DNA of 64,000 bases from assembly GCF_003026355.1 (NCBI RefSeq), contig NZ_PYON01000001.1, forward strand, positions 124,001 through 188,000. The letters run 5' to 3'. The DNA comes from Photobacterium kishitanii (GTDB taxonomy: Bacteria > Pseudomonadota > Gammaproteobacteria > Enterobacterales > Vibrionaceae). Each line of letters starts with the position of its first letter. Positions within the stretch are counted from its first letter, which is position 1. A model generated the notes under the pieces. That model was given only the letters and a program-made list of their open reading frames with translations, was not told the origin of the DNA and did no database searches. Shown here in pieces: positions 17,536 through 25,262 of this stretch. The translations under genes were made by a program, and so were the position numbers.

Positions 17536-18165
17536 CATAATGGTAATTACGTTTATTGGTTTTCATTGATGATGCCACTGAAAAACTGATGAAGTTACGA
17601 TTTAGCGAAACATAATCTGCGTTTGATTACATGGTTGCCACTCGTGAATATGTTGAACACATGGTAAATCCACTGCTTTTTACAGTGATCGGCATGCCTC
17701 CTTTCATGTCATTAAACGGATGTAGAAACTAATAGCAGAACTTAAAGATTGTACAAATAGCCCTCAAGCCAAAGTCAGTGTTGAGCGCGTGAACAAAACC
17801 TTACAAGATCGCTTAGTCAAAGAAATTCACTTACAACACATTGATCGAATGTGTGGCTCCCCGACTTTATCACTGATTTCAACCAACGTTTTACTAAGCT
17901 GCTCAATAGACATGCATCGGCCATTACGCGAATCGGAAAATGAATTACATGATATTTTTGCATGGCAAGAGCAAAAAAATATGGTCATCGAAAATTAGGA
18001 TTTAAAGTATTTGATAAGATCGAGGATATTGATAAAGGTTAGGTGATTGATAACAAACCTTTGGGTGCAGTATTGAAATTTTCCCAGGCTAAACAGCAAC
18101 AATATGACCAACAGCAAACACGTCGTCGAAGCAAAAAAGCTGTGACTTCCCTACTTTTCCCCCTA
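17536..18165 (+). pseudogene. Transposase pseudogene, ISNCY/IS1202-like (DDE catalytic domain remnants)
   Basis: Joining frames recovers a DDE transposase core: FIDDATEKLMKLRFSET, a stop where the family has Glu, SAFDYMVATREYVEH, a 2-bp frameshift, GKSTAFYSDRHASFHV, then SPQAKVSVERVNKTLQDRLVKE, DFITDFNQRFTK, MHRPLRESENELHDIFAW and a tail LGAVLKFSQAKQQQYDQQQTRRRSKKAV. At least four frameshifts or stops are seen, and the N-terminal DNA-binding part is missing. The family name is from recollection of ISNCY-type transposases. Confidence 0.72.
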
Positions 18166-18208
18166 TGAACTACCTTAAAAGGATACATTTTAAAATAGAG
18201 AAAACAAA

Positions 18209-18860
18209 GGTGTCGGGTTCTTATACCTAGTTCGTTGGTCTAGCTCTTTGATGACGGCTTATATTCATTAGTTAATGAGTCACCGATAAATTCTTATTTT
18301 TCTATTTGATATTTACTGATCAATTTGAGCTAAACTAATATGTTATTGTCAGATCTAATACCTGCTATAAAGATTTTAGTTCTGTGTTATAAGACCATGA
18401 CTTATCAGCACAAGAAAAATAATTGAGCGCCATCGTCTCAATATTTGATAAGAATAATACATCAATAGATGATGATATTAGGATTCCGAATTTAAAACGA
18501 AAACCTTGAGTCTATCAACCATGTTATCGTTACACTTATATAGAGCATTAGTATTAATATTGATTACGACTTATGTTGCCTGTTCGCGGAGTATGTCTTT
18601 GATTATTACACCTACGACTCGCAAGTATATAATCGCATGTTCATTTCAGTGTTCTGATTAAGACCTGATTGAACATGCGAGCAAACATTAAAAGATCGTT
18701 TAGTTAAATCTATCTCTCTATTTAATTAATCCAAATGTTAGTTCGAAATTTTCTTGAGTAAAATGACCATCATCACCGAAAAAAACGCCTTAATAGTTAA
18801 ATTTTAAGCCTTGGAAATTTAACCATCAACAGGAAAAAGTTCTGACTTCCCTGCTCTATA
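18209..18860. mobile_element. Decayed insertion sequence relic, copy 2
   Basis: Begins with a segment similar to the left end of copy 1 (GTGTCGGGTTCTTA versus GTGTCAGGTTATTA, then similar through CATTAGTT). Around 18578-18720 it repeats transposase remnants (TTTGATTATTACACC, then a TLKDRLVK coding trace matching TLQDRLVK of copy 1), and near 18842 a CTGACTTCCCT motif matches that near the right end of copy 1. It is more eroded and shorter than copy 1. No open reading frame survives. Confidence 0.5.
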
Positions 18861-19225
18861 AATCATTAATACTGATATTGAAAGCGAAAAATGTCTTCAT
18901 TTAATGTTGTAAGCTAAGAATTTCTGTATCCATAGTTCACTCAATTAATTTTGTTATTGCCTTTATCTAGATATGCTTAATCTTAATATATTTTTCATAA
19001 TCACTTAGATATAAGACAATTAAGTATAGATAACTGAAGTATTGGTCTAAAAAAACATCTATTCTATCGTATTATTATAGCTTTTATGATAGTTATACTT
19101 GTTTCACAATTGCATATTTAGCGGTTTTGTATAAAATACTAAGGCGCTTTATCTATTTTGATACGGTGAATTTGATGACAATTTAGCTATCGATTTATAG
19201 CTAAAACTGATAGATAAGAATAAAA
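18861..19225. promoter_or_regulatory. AT-rich region upstream of the ToxR-like gene
   Basis: No gene is seen. Very AT-rich with several TTTT/AATAA tracts, the kind of sequence recognised by H-NS and by ToxR-type regulators, but no defined operator can be pointed to. Confidence 0.3.
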
Positions 19226-20005
19226 ATGAACGATGAAGTAAACGACGGTTGTAAACGTCTTGGGCGTTTCGATGTTGATTTTGCACGTAGAACCATAACG
19301 CGAATTAGTGATGGCGCTTTTATTAAAGCTTCACGCTCAGAAACCTTAATTTTCACTCTTCTTGCTGAGTCTGCTAATAATACAATATATAGAGAAGTAT
19401 TATTGGCTGAATGTTGGCAAGGAAAAATTGTTACTAATAATTCGCTAACAGTTGCAATTAAAAATTTACGTACTGCTTTTTCAAAAATTGGCGAGAATAA
19501 AATAATAACAACAGAGCCTAAATTAGGTTATTGTATTCGACAATCTGCACTTATTGATGACGGCTCTCACCCACCTAAAAGTGATGAGATTAGTTGCGAA
19601 GAAAAAAACACGCGACCTTTAATTGAAGTTCAACCTGTTGTTGCTAAAGAAAAAGTAGAAAATTCAAAAAAAATAAAAATATTAACGCCACGAATATGTA
19701 ATATTAATGTTTTTGAGATTATTGTTGGCATTGCTTTTTTCTTTGCTACATTAACAATATGTTATCGTTTTTTATTTTTCATTGATACTACCTCTGTTGA
19801 GGGGTTACCTGTTATATACAATGGTGCTGATTTACCAAAACCGGTCCAAAATGCTATTTTACAGAATGATAATAGTAGTATAAGCAGATGGTATGCGTTT
19901 CCTATTAATAAATCATGTAATTATTATCAGTTATTTAGTGTAAGTAATGATCATTTTATTAATTACTCACCTACTATAAAACAGGAAATTTGTAGTGTTA
20001 AATAA
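19226..20005 (+). CDS. ToxR-like transmembrane transcriptional regulator
   Basis: 259 aa with the ToxR/TcpP/CadC layout. Residues 10-108 form an OmpR/PhoB-type winged helix (SRSETLIFTLLAESAN, then NSLTVAIKNLRTAFSKIG, and a wing ending KLGYCIR). Residues 110-155 are a charged linker, and a single transmembrane helix spans about 160-186. The short periplasmic part (187-259) has two cysteines (C231, C256), as in ToxR, where they form a redox-sensitive disulfide. The stop overlaps the start of a ToxS-like gene by 11 bp. It is distinct from the housekeeping ToxR, which I expect elsewhere beside toxS/htpG. The ribosome site is weak. Confidence 0.88.
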   Translation: MNDEVNDGCKRLGRFDVDFARRTITRISDGAFIKASRSETLIFTLLAESANNTIYREVLLAECWQGKIVTNNSLTVAIKNLRTAFSKIGENKIITTEPKLGYCIRQSALIDDGSHPPKSDEISCEEKNTRPLIEVQPVVAKEKVENSKKIKILTPRICNINVFEIIVGIAFFFATLTICYRFLFFIDTTSVEGLPVIYNGADLPKPVQNAILQNDNSSISRWYAFPINKSCNYYQLFSVSNDHFINYSPTIKQEICSVK

Positions 20006-20405
20006 AGCGCTTATAGGCATTGTTAGTGCTCTTGTTTTTTTGATTGTACAGGCAATAATTAGCTCCGTTAATACTAAGGCTACTTATGAGTTTTCAATAA
20101 ATAATAATATTGAACAAAAAGAAACATTAAAATTAACATTAAATGATGGTCATGCGTCTATGCTGATTTCTCGTAATTCAAATAGGCAAGACTTTATCCA
20201 TTTTGATGGTTTATTTTTACGATTTCAAAATCATTATTATTTATTTGGCATTGAACATATAGATAATAATTCTCAATTCATGTTCAGTAGTTTTTTTATT
20301 GATTCATTACGTTCAGGAGAAGCTATTTATATACCACGCTCTCCTTCTTTGTGTTTGGATAAAGATTTTTCTGATTTATTATTAGGCAAAAAAATAAGTG
20401 TTTAA
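19995..20405 (+). CDS. ToxS-like membrane effector protein
   Basis: 136 aa starting at a GTG (19995) preceded by AGGA, overlapping the regulator's end, which implies translational coupling. One N-terminal helix (about residues 5-25) and a periplasmic domain of about 110 residues match the layout of ToxS and TcpH, which stabilise their regulator partner in the periplasm and can form a small-molecule-binding complex with it. Segments FDGLFLRFQNHYYLFG and FSSFFIDSLRSGEAIYIPRS are ToxS-like in style. Function as the partner of the adjacent regulator is inferred from family and position. Confidence 0.8.
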   Translation: MLNKALIGIVSALVFLIVQAIISSVNTKATYEFSINNNIEQKETLKLTLNDGHASMLISRNSNRQDFIHFDGLFLRFQNHYYLFGIEHIDNNSQFMFSSFFIDSLRSGEAIYIPRSPSLCLDKDFSDLLLGKKISV

Positions 20406-20410
20406 TATAG

Positions 20411-20441
20411 TAAAAGTCATTGTGAGATGGCTTTTATTTTT
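20411..20441 (+). terminator. Terminator of the ToxR/ToxS-like operon
   Basis: AAAAGTCAT pairs with ATGGCTTTT (one G-T pair) and a T-rich tract follows, 6 bp after the stop codon. Confidence 0.75.
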
Positions 20442-20530
20442 AATAAAACTATAAAGTTATAGTGCGTTAGAATAAAAGATTCACGTCTATGTATCTTCTT
20501 GTTATTATAAATATTCAATAAGGAGTAACT

Positions 20531-20776
20531 ATGGCTATTACCATTAGAGATATCGATCAGCATTATTATATGATCGAAGCATTAAAGTCTCTGACAGAAA
20601 CAAATGTAACAACGAAAGCATTAATAAAAGGTGGTTATTTAGCCGTTGAAATCGGTGAACAATTAGAACAAGAGACTAATCGACGTCTAAAAGCAGAAAA
20701 AGAACTAGCTGAATTAAAAGAAAAAGTTGCCCTTTTTATCCAAAGTAAAGAAGCTTTAATTAAATCTATTAATTGA
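20531..20776 (+). CDS. Small protein with C-terminal coiled coil, unknown function
   Basis: 81 aa with a strong ribosome site (AAGGAG, 7 bp before ATG). The N-terminal half could hold a helix-turn-helix-like segment (TKALIKGGYLAVEIGEQL); the C-terminal half (about 46-78: EQETNRRLKAEKELAELKEKVALFIQSKE) is a clear coiled coil. I do not recognise the family. It has its own transcription unit between the ToxRS-like operon and a strong hairpin. Confidence 0.7.
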   Translation: MAITIRDIDQHYYMIEALKSLTETNVTTKALIKGGYLAVEIGEQLEQETNRRLKAEKELAELKEKVALFIQSKEALIKSIN

Positions 20777-20781
20777 TAGAC

Positions 20782-20810
20782 TTAGTCCAAGGAGTTAATC
20801 CTTGGACTAA
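20782..20810. terminator. Bidirectional terminator between convergent genes
   Basis: A perfect 12-bp stem (TTAGTCCAAGGA with its complement) and GTTAA loop. It lies just after the 81-aa gene and overlaps the stop codon of the leftward gene. Confidence 0.85.
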
Positions 20811-21226
20811 TTATTATTATCAACTACAACTAATTCATCAAACCCTGTATTGCTATCATATTCACGCTCAAAGTTTAAATTATTAAACGCTACCATACAT
20901 AATTCCGTTGTATAGTGGACAATACAACCAGGCATTAAATGTCCCCCATATACACACCCTTTTCCATCAGCAACGGAAATGTGGATATGAACGTGCTGTG
21001 GTGTTAATGTTCCTGACAACGTTATAATTTCTAAAGGCCCTTCTAGATTTAATACATTATTCTCGTCCGCTAATCTGATTTTAGCTTTAGATAAGCATCC
21101 AACCCCACTTAATAATGAGCCCGCTTGAATACTATTTTTCTGAACAAATTCCAGTAATGAATAACGTAAGTCATCCCCTTGTAATAATCGTTTCGCATAA
21201 GGTGTCATTATTTGTAACCTTTTCAT
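20807..21226 (-). CDS. PPC/DUF296 domain protein
   Basis: 139 aa consisting of a single PPC (DUF296) domain. The motif HVHIHISVADGKGCVYGGHLMPG contains the three His that bind zinc or a ligand in bacterial members, followed by CIVHYTTELCMVAF. In plants this domain accompanies AT-hooks; stand-alone bacterial versions are trimeric proteins of uncertain function sometimes annotated as DNA-binding. No AT-hook is present here. Transcribed leftward, separated from the DUF3634 gene by a terminator. Confidence 0.88.
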   Translation of the reverse strand: MKRLQIMTPYAKRLLQGDDLRYSLLEFVQKNSIQAGSLLSGVGCLSKAKIRLADENNVLNLEGPLEIITLSGTLTPQHVHIHISVADGKGCVYGGHLMPGCIVHYTTELCMVAFNNLNFEREYDSNTGFDELVVVDNNN

Positions 21227-21235
21227 TCATAATAA

Positions 21236-21260
21236 AAACGTTATCTTATCGATAACGTTT
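21236..21260 (-). terminator. Terminator downstream of the DUF3634 gene
   Basis: AAACGTTATC pairs with GATAACGTTT around a 5-nt loop; on the minus strand a T5 run follows. Confidence 0.85.
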
Positions 21261-21278
21261 CATTTTAACTCTAGTCGC

Positions 21279-21584
21279 CTATGCTCTCTTTCCGCGTTTT
21301 GAGGTGGGTATATTGTGCGGAAATACATTTTTAATACGTTGTTTAATTTTGTTTGGGATATTTTTTGAAAAATCTAATTTTGTAACAAATCGTGTTTTAT
21401 ATACTTTTACTCGCCCTGAAAATGGTGTTTTATGAGCAATATCTCGGCAAGCTATTTGAAATCCCGTTGGTACTTGTCCTTTTGTCTTAATAAGTTCACC
21501 ATCTTTAAACTCTAGTACCATTATAGGACGATCCTTAAATACAAGGAAAACAACTACAATAGCTAATAAAAGAACATATTCCAT
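21279..21584 (-). CDS. DUF3634 family membrane protein
   Basis: 101 aa. A hydrophobic N-terminal helix (MEYVLLLAIVVVFLVF) anchors a basic cytosolic domain with the family motif FKDGELIKTKGQVPTGFQIACRDIA and a Lys/Arg-rich tail. DUF3634 is common in Vibrionaceae and has no known role. It follows matP in the same orientation, 66 bp downstream. An AGGGAG ribosome site precedes the ATG. Confidence 0.85.
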   Translation of the reverse strand: MEYVLLLAIVVVFLVFKDRPIMVLEFKDGELIKTKGQVPTGFQIACRDIAHKTPFSGRVKVYKTRFVTKLDFSKNIPNKIKQRIKNVFPHNIPTSKRGKRA

Positions 21585-21650
21585 TACACACTCCCTAATA
21601 GTAAAGTTTAACTTGAAAGAGAAGTACCAACGACTTAATCAAAAAGTAAA

Positions 21651-22112
21651 TTATTCAAAAGAATCTGAATTAAGTAGTTGGTTGAGATCATTCTTTAAAT
21701 CAGAAACTTTTTGACTTGCTTGCTCTGTACGAGAGCTTTCGCTAATCAAATATTCGATAGTATCCGATAACGTTGAACCCAACTCTTGCGATTTTTCCGC
21801 TAGCTTTTCCCAAACACGGTAATCCAAATCAATTGACTTCTTTCTTGTATGCATCTGCTCTGAATTAAAATGTCGCTTCCGTTTAGCCCTAATAGCTTGC
21901 TTTAGTTTATTCTCTAAATCACGGGACATATTGTTATCAATCCACTCGATAACTTTGGTTGGTTCGTGTTCAATATCAAGTAATATTTTTACCGCTGCAT
22001 TCGCTTCACTTTGATCTATAAAGCTTGTTATTGCCTCTCCTTCTTTCCATTTCTTAACCAAATAAGTCCATTTCCAACCTGCTTCAAGGTTCTCAAGTTG
22101 CTGATATTTCAT
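21651..22112 (-). CDS. matP: Macrodomain Ter protein MatP
   Basis: 153 aa from the ATG at 22112 (MKYQQLENLEAGWKW), the start matching E. coli; the frame is open a few codons further upstream. The N-terminal four-helix bundle is followed by the basic AIRAKRKRHFNSE and the ribbon-helix-helix TRKKSIDLDYRVWEKLAEKSQELGSTLSDTI that reads matS, then a C-terminal coiled coil. MatP binds matS sites and compacts and positions the terminus at mid-cell. The gene is divergent from the Lon-family protease gene, which itself contains a perfect matS site, and lies 4.5 kb from dif. Confidence 0.96.
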   Translation of the reverse strand: MKYQQLENLEAGWKWTYLVKKWKEGEAITSFIDQSEANAAVKILLDIEHEPTKVIEWIDNNMSRDLENKLKQAIRAKRKRHFNSEQMHTRKKSIDLDYRVWEKLAEKSQELGSTLSDTIEYLISESSRTEQASQKVSDLKNDLNQLLNSDSFE

Positions 22113-22235
22113 AGGATTGATAATTCTCAAACTATTTAAACTGACCGTTACAGTGTAACTCCAGAGAAGTAAAATAACAATCTATTCCCCCAATATTAAA
22201 TAACCTTAATATTGAAATTTAAATATAGACGATAA

Positions 22236-24023
22236 GTGTCTATTATGAGTCCTTTGATTGCTTTATACTGCACATCTTTTCACAGTAACAATAGAAATCA
22301 TAAATTTATGCATGAAGAATCTTGGCGTAACATGTTTCCTGATTACAGCCCATACCAGCACGTTTTAGATCAATATGATGATTTAGACCCTACTATGGTT
22401 GGCATCCTTCAGTCCCGCCTATCAGATGCTGTACGCCGCTTCACCGCGATGAATTTACAGCCACGCATTCTACGCATTACGGCTTCCGATAACACGTTAT
22501 ATCGTGATTACATTATTGAATTGCTAAAAAAAAGCATTAATAAATCAAGCAACGATAATGAAAATACCGTAAAACAGCCAATCATCACTGCCGGTGACAA
22601 CGTCACTCATGAAAAGCTATTTGGCGCAGTTTACCCAGCTAAAAACGGTGAAACACAACCTCAGCTAAAGTACGGCTTACTCCATCAAGCACATAACGGT
22701 TATCTCGTTTTATCTATTACCGCAATTTTAAGCGATCCAAGCTTATGGCCACAATTAAAAAACGTATTAACGGATGGTCAACTCGAATGGCATCCCATCA
22801 CTAATAAGCAGCTCTATACTATACCAGCAGCAGAAACAGTTAATGTTAAGCTTATAATTATTGGCGAACGTTATCTAATGGCTGAGCTTGATACAGCGGA
22901 GCCAGATTTAAGCGATGGCTTAGCAATGTATGGTGAATTTGAGCAAGATTTATTACTTAATGAAGCTACACTGACAGATTACTTGAGCTACATTAAAGGT
23001 ATTGGTGCTCATTATGGTTTGCCAGAACTTGCCGACTCTGATGCGATTAACGCGATATTACAGGCAGCTGCTCGCCATGCTGAAGACCAAACACGGTTAC
23101 CTTTGTGCCCATTATGGCATTTAAATTTACTTTCAGAAGCTGCTGTAGAATCTGAAGGAAAACCAATCACAGCTCTGCACATCAAAGCGTCATTAAGAGC
23201 AAAAGAATATAGAGAATCATATTTACCTGAGCGTGCAATTGCAGATATTCACCATGGCCAAGTGCTCATAGCGACTGAAGGTGAAGAAGTAGGACAAGTT
23301 AATGGCCTAACTGTTGTTGAAATGCCAGGACACCCGAATGCTTATGGCGAACCGGCTCGTATTTCTTGTGTGGTTCACTTTGGTGATGGTGATATTGCAG
23401 ATGTTGAACGTAAAGTTGAACTCGGCGGTAACATTCATGCAAAAGGCATGATGATTATGCAAGCCTTTGTCGCAACGGCATTAGACTTAGATCAGGCTCT
23501 TCCCTATTCAGCATCAATTGTATTTGAACAATCCTATTCTGAAGTTGATGGTGACAGTGCTTCTCTTGCTGAGCTTTGTGCACTTATGTCAGCATTATCG
23601 TCACAACCAATTAATCAAGAAGTCGCAGTTACTGGTGCTGTCGATCAATTTGGTCGTGTGCAAGCTGTTGGCGGTATTAACCAAAAAATTGAAGGGTTCT
23701 ATAAGGTTTGTGTGCACCGAGGCCTTACAGGTAATCAGGGTGTAATTTTACCACATACCAATTTATCGAACCTTTGCTTAAATGATGAAGTTATTGAAGC
23801 TATTAAGGCAAAACAATTCCATATTTGGGCAGTAAATAACGTTGATGAGGCTATTCCTCGTCTTACAGGTAAACCTTTCCGTAGTGAAAATGAAGATGAT
23901 GAAACAATCCTCTCTTTAATTGAAGAGCGTATTGATTATTTCCATCATGGTGACCTTTCAAATGAGGTTGGTGTTATTAATCGACTACGATTAATGATTT
24001 CCAACTGGTTGGGCCAGAACTGA
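22236..24023 (+). CDS. ycbZ: Lon-like protease, YcbZ/LonH type
   Basis: 595 aa, close to E. coli YcbZ (586). The C-terminal Lon protease domain has the Ser-Lys dyad: Ser441 in VDGDSASLAELCALMSA and Lys484 in GGINQKIEGF, 43 residues apart as in Lon. Segments FPGHPxAxGEPxRISCVVH and ELGGNIHAKGMMIM are conserved with YcbZ. The N-terminal half has no Walker A motif, so ATP use as in classical Lon is doubtful. Translation starts at GTG 22236 or ATG 22245; neither has a clear ribosome site. It is followed by fabA, the same order as in E. coli (matP, ycbZ, fabA, rmf). Confidence 0.93.
   Translation: MSIMSPLIALYCTSFHSNNRNHKFMHEESWRNMFPDYSPYQHVLDQYDDLDPTMVGILQSRLSDAVRRFTAMNLQPRILRITASDNTLYRDYIIELLKKSINKSSNDNENTVKQPIITAGDNVTHEKLFGAVYPAKNGETQPQLKYGLLHQAHNGYLVLSITAILSDPSLWPQLKNVLTDGQLEWHPITNKQLYTIPAAETVNVKLIIIGERYLMAELDTAEPDLSDGLAMYGEFEQDLLLNEATLTDYLSYIKGIGAHYGLPELADSDAINAILQAAARHAEDQTRLPLCPLWHLNLLSEAAVESEGKPITALHIKASLRAKEYRESYLPERAIADIHHGQVLIATEGEEVGQVNGLTVVEMPGHPNAYGEPARISCVVHFGDGDIADVERKVELGGNIHAKGMMIMQAFVATALDLDQALPYSASIVFEQSYSEVDGDSASLAELCALMSALSSQPINQEVAVTGAVDQFGRVQAVGGINQKIEGFYKVCVHRGLTGNQGVILPHTNLSNLCLNDEVIEAIKAKQFHIWAVNNVDEAIPRLTGKPFRSENEDDETILSLIEERIDYFHHGDLSNEVGVINRLRLMISNWLGQN
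22594..22606. other. matS site (MatP-binding) inside the Lon-like protease gene
   Basis: GTGACAACGTCAC, a perfect match to the matS consensus and identical to the site at 11018-11030. It lies about 5.5 kb from dif and about 0.5 kb from matP. Confidence 0.85.
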
Positions 24024-24091
24024 TCCGAGTTGTTTAGCGTACACGTGTAAGCTAAATTGCTTGCATACTTTTGAAGGAGTAAATGATTCTA

Positions 24092-24607
24092 ATGACACGC
24101 CAGAATTCTTATACACACGAAGAACTAGTTGCATGTGGTAAAAGCGAACTATACGGTCCTGAATTTCCATCACTACCAGTAGATAATATGCTGATGATTG
24201 ACCGTGTTGTTAATATCTCTGCAGAAGGTGGAGACCACGGCAAAGGTTTTATCCATGCGGAATTAGATATCAATCCTGATCTATGGTTCTTTAAATGCCA
24301 CTTTATCGGTGACCCTGTTATGCCAGGCTGTCTTGGCCTAGATGCTATGTGGCAACTTGTTGGCTTCTTCCTTGGTTGGTCAGGCGGTGAAGGCAAAGGT
24401 CGAGCTCTTGGTGTAGGTGAAGTTAAATTCACAGGCCAAGTCTTACCAACAGCGAAAAAAGTAACCTATGACATTCAGTTTAAGCGTGTTATTAACCGTA
24501 AGCTTATTATGGGTGTTGCTGATGGCCGTGTACTTGTTGACGGTAAAGAAATCTATGTTGCTAAAGATCTAAAAGTAGGTCTTTTTAAAGATACTGACAA
24601 CTTTTAA
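24092..24607 (+). CDS. fabA: 3-hydroxydecanoyl-ACP dehydratase/isomerase FabA
   Basis: Cytosolic enzyme that introduces the cis double bond in type II fatty acid synthesis. With the ATG at 24092 ([13 protein letters not shown]) the protein is 171 aa and the catalytic residues fall at His70 ([14 protein letters not shown]) and Asp84 ([10 protein letters not shown]), the E. coli positions. An ATG at 24083 is only 3 nt from the AAGGAG ribosome site, which is too close, so 24092 is preferred. A strong terminator follows. It lies 68 bp after the Lon-like gene and may share its transcript. Confidence 0.97.
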   Translation: MTRQNSYTHEELVACGKSELYGPEFPSLPVDNMLMIDRVVNISAEGGDHGKGFIHAELDINPDLWFFKCHFIGDPVMPGCLGLDAMWQLVGFFLGWSGGEGKGRALGVGEVKFTGQVLPTAKKVTYDIQFKRVINRKLIMGVADGRVLVDGKEIYVAKDLKVGLFKDTDNF

Positions 24608-24628
24608 TTCTTTTCCAATTTTAATACT

Positions 24629-24660
24629 AAAGCCCTGAAGTCTTCTTCAGGGCTTTTTTT
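24629..24660 (+). terminator. Terminator of fabA
   Basis: AAAGCCCTGAAG pairs with CTTCAGGGCTTT around a TCTT loop, followed by an extended T run. Confidence 0.95.
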
Positions 24661-24861
24661 TTAATACTTTTTCACAGTAATATATTATTTAGTCCACCAG
24701 CAATAACATCAAAAAAATATAGTAAAAGACTCATCATCCTTCCTATCATTATTGCCATCTTATTGAGTAACTAATAACAGTAAAATATAAATAGATGGCT
24801 TTTTATCGTGTGGTTATAAAAACCCAATCTTTAAAATGATAGCAATAATATATATTGGTAA

Positions 24862-24886
24862 TAAAAAGCCCCTTCTCCTAAGGGGC
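24862..24886 (-). terminator. Terminator of rmf
   Basis: GCCCCTT and AAGGGGC form a 7-bp GC-rich stem; on the minus strand a T5 run follows. It lies about 32 bp past the rmf stop codon. The region from the fabA terminator to here holds no visible gene. Confidence 0.85.
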
Positions 24887-24917
24887 ATCAGAAAGGTTAA
24901 CCATGAGGGAGGTTATC

Positions 24918-25091
24918 TTATTTATAGAGACCTTGTTGCATTTCCTCTCTTGCGTCTCGCCAACCGCCTAACCAATTCGTACGGGCGTCTGTACCGTTGT
25001 ACGGACAATCATCTGTAGAACGGCCATTCAAACCGGCTTGATAACCTCGAGCTTGTGCGCGTTCTAAACGATCCCGCTTTTGTCTCTTCAT
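24918..25091 (-). CDS. rmf: Ribosome modulation factor RMF
   Basis: 57 aa: begins MKRQKRDRLERAQARGYQAG and continues through DDCPYNGTDARTNWLGGWRDAREE, the RMF signature. RMF binds 30S subunits in stationary phase and drives formation of 100S hibernating ribosome dimers. A GAGG ribosome site lies 8 bp before the ATG. The gene is convergent with fabA, as in E. coli. Expression in slow growth is expected from the family, but I see no specific operator in the 115 bp upstream. Confidence 0.96.
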   Translation of the reverse strand: MKRQKRDRLERAQARGYQAGLNGRSTDDCPYNGTDARTNWLGGWRDAREEMQQGLYK

Positions 25092-25212
25092 AGTTCGATC
25101 CTCATTCCTTATCTGTTGGTACTTTTCATCACACTAAAGTAATGACGGAGTGTTTTAACTCCTTTATTAAAAATGGGTCAAATTTCTAAATTGATCAAGC
25201 CTAAAAACAAAA

Positions 25213-25235
25213 CGGGCTCACAAATTGTGAGCCCG
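25213..25235 (-). terminator. Terminator of the uup-DUF3466 operon
   Basis: A perfect GC-rich inverted repeat CGGGCTCACAA / TTGTGAGCCCG; the minus-strand product is followed by TTTT. Confidence 0.92.
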
Positions 25236-25262
25236 ATATAATTAAACAATTTAATTAAAAAA

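Larger units (their letters stand above)
17153..18165. mobile_element. Decayed insertion sequence relic, copy 1, adjacent to dif
   Basis: Starts about 3 bp from the XerC arm of dif with GTGTCAGGTTATTA and a segment (about 17153-17235) that recurs at 18209-18279. It contains a broken transposase reading frame (17536-18165) and an HTH fragment on the other strand. No intact transposase or terminal inverted repeat can be defined. Boundaries are approximate. Confidence 0.6.

Noticed and set aside
18303-18322. TTGAT...ATCAA half-sites resembling an Fnr box
   Set aside because: The half-sites are eight bases apart instead of four, and the sequence lies inside decayed mobile DNA.
22236-24023. ATP-dependent Lon protease with functional AAA domain
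   Set aside because: The Ser-Lys protease dyad is present but no Walker A motif is visible in the N-terminal half, so it is the YcbZ/LonH type.
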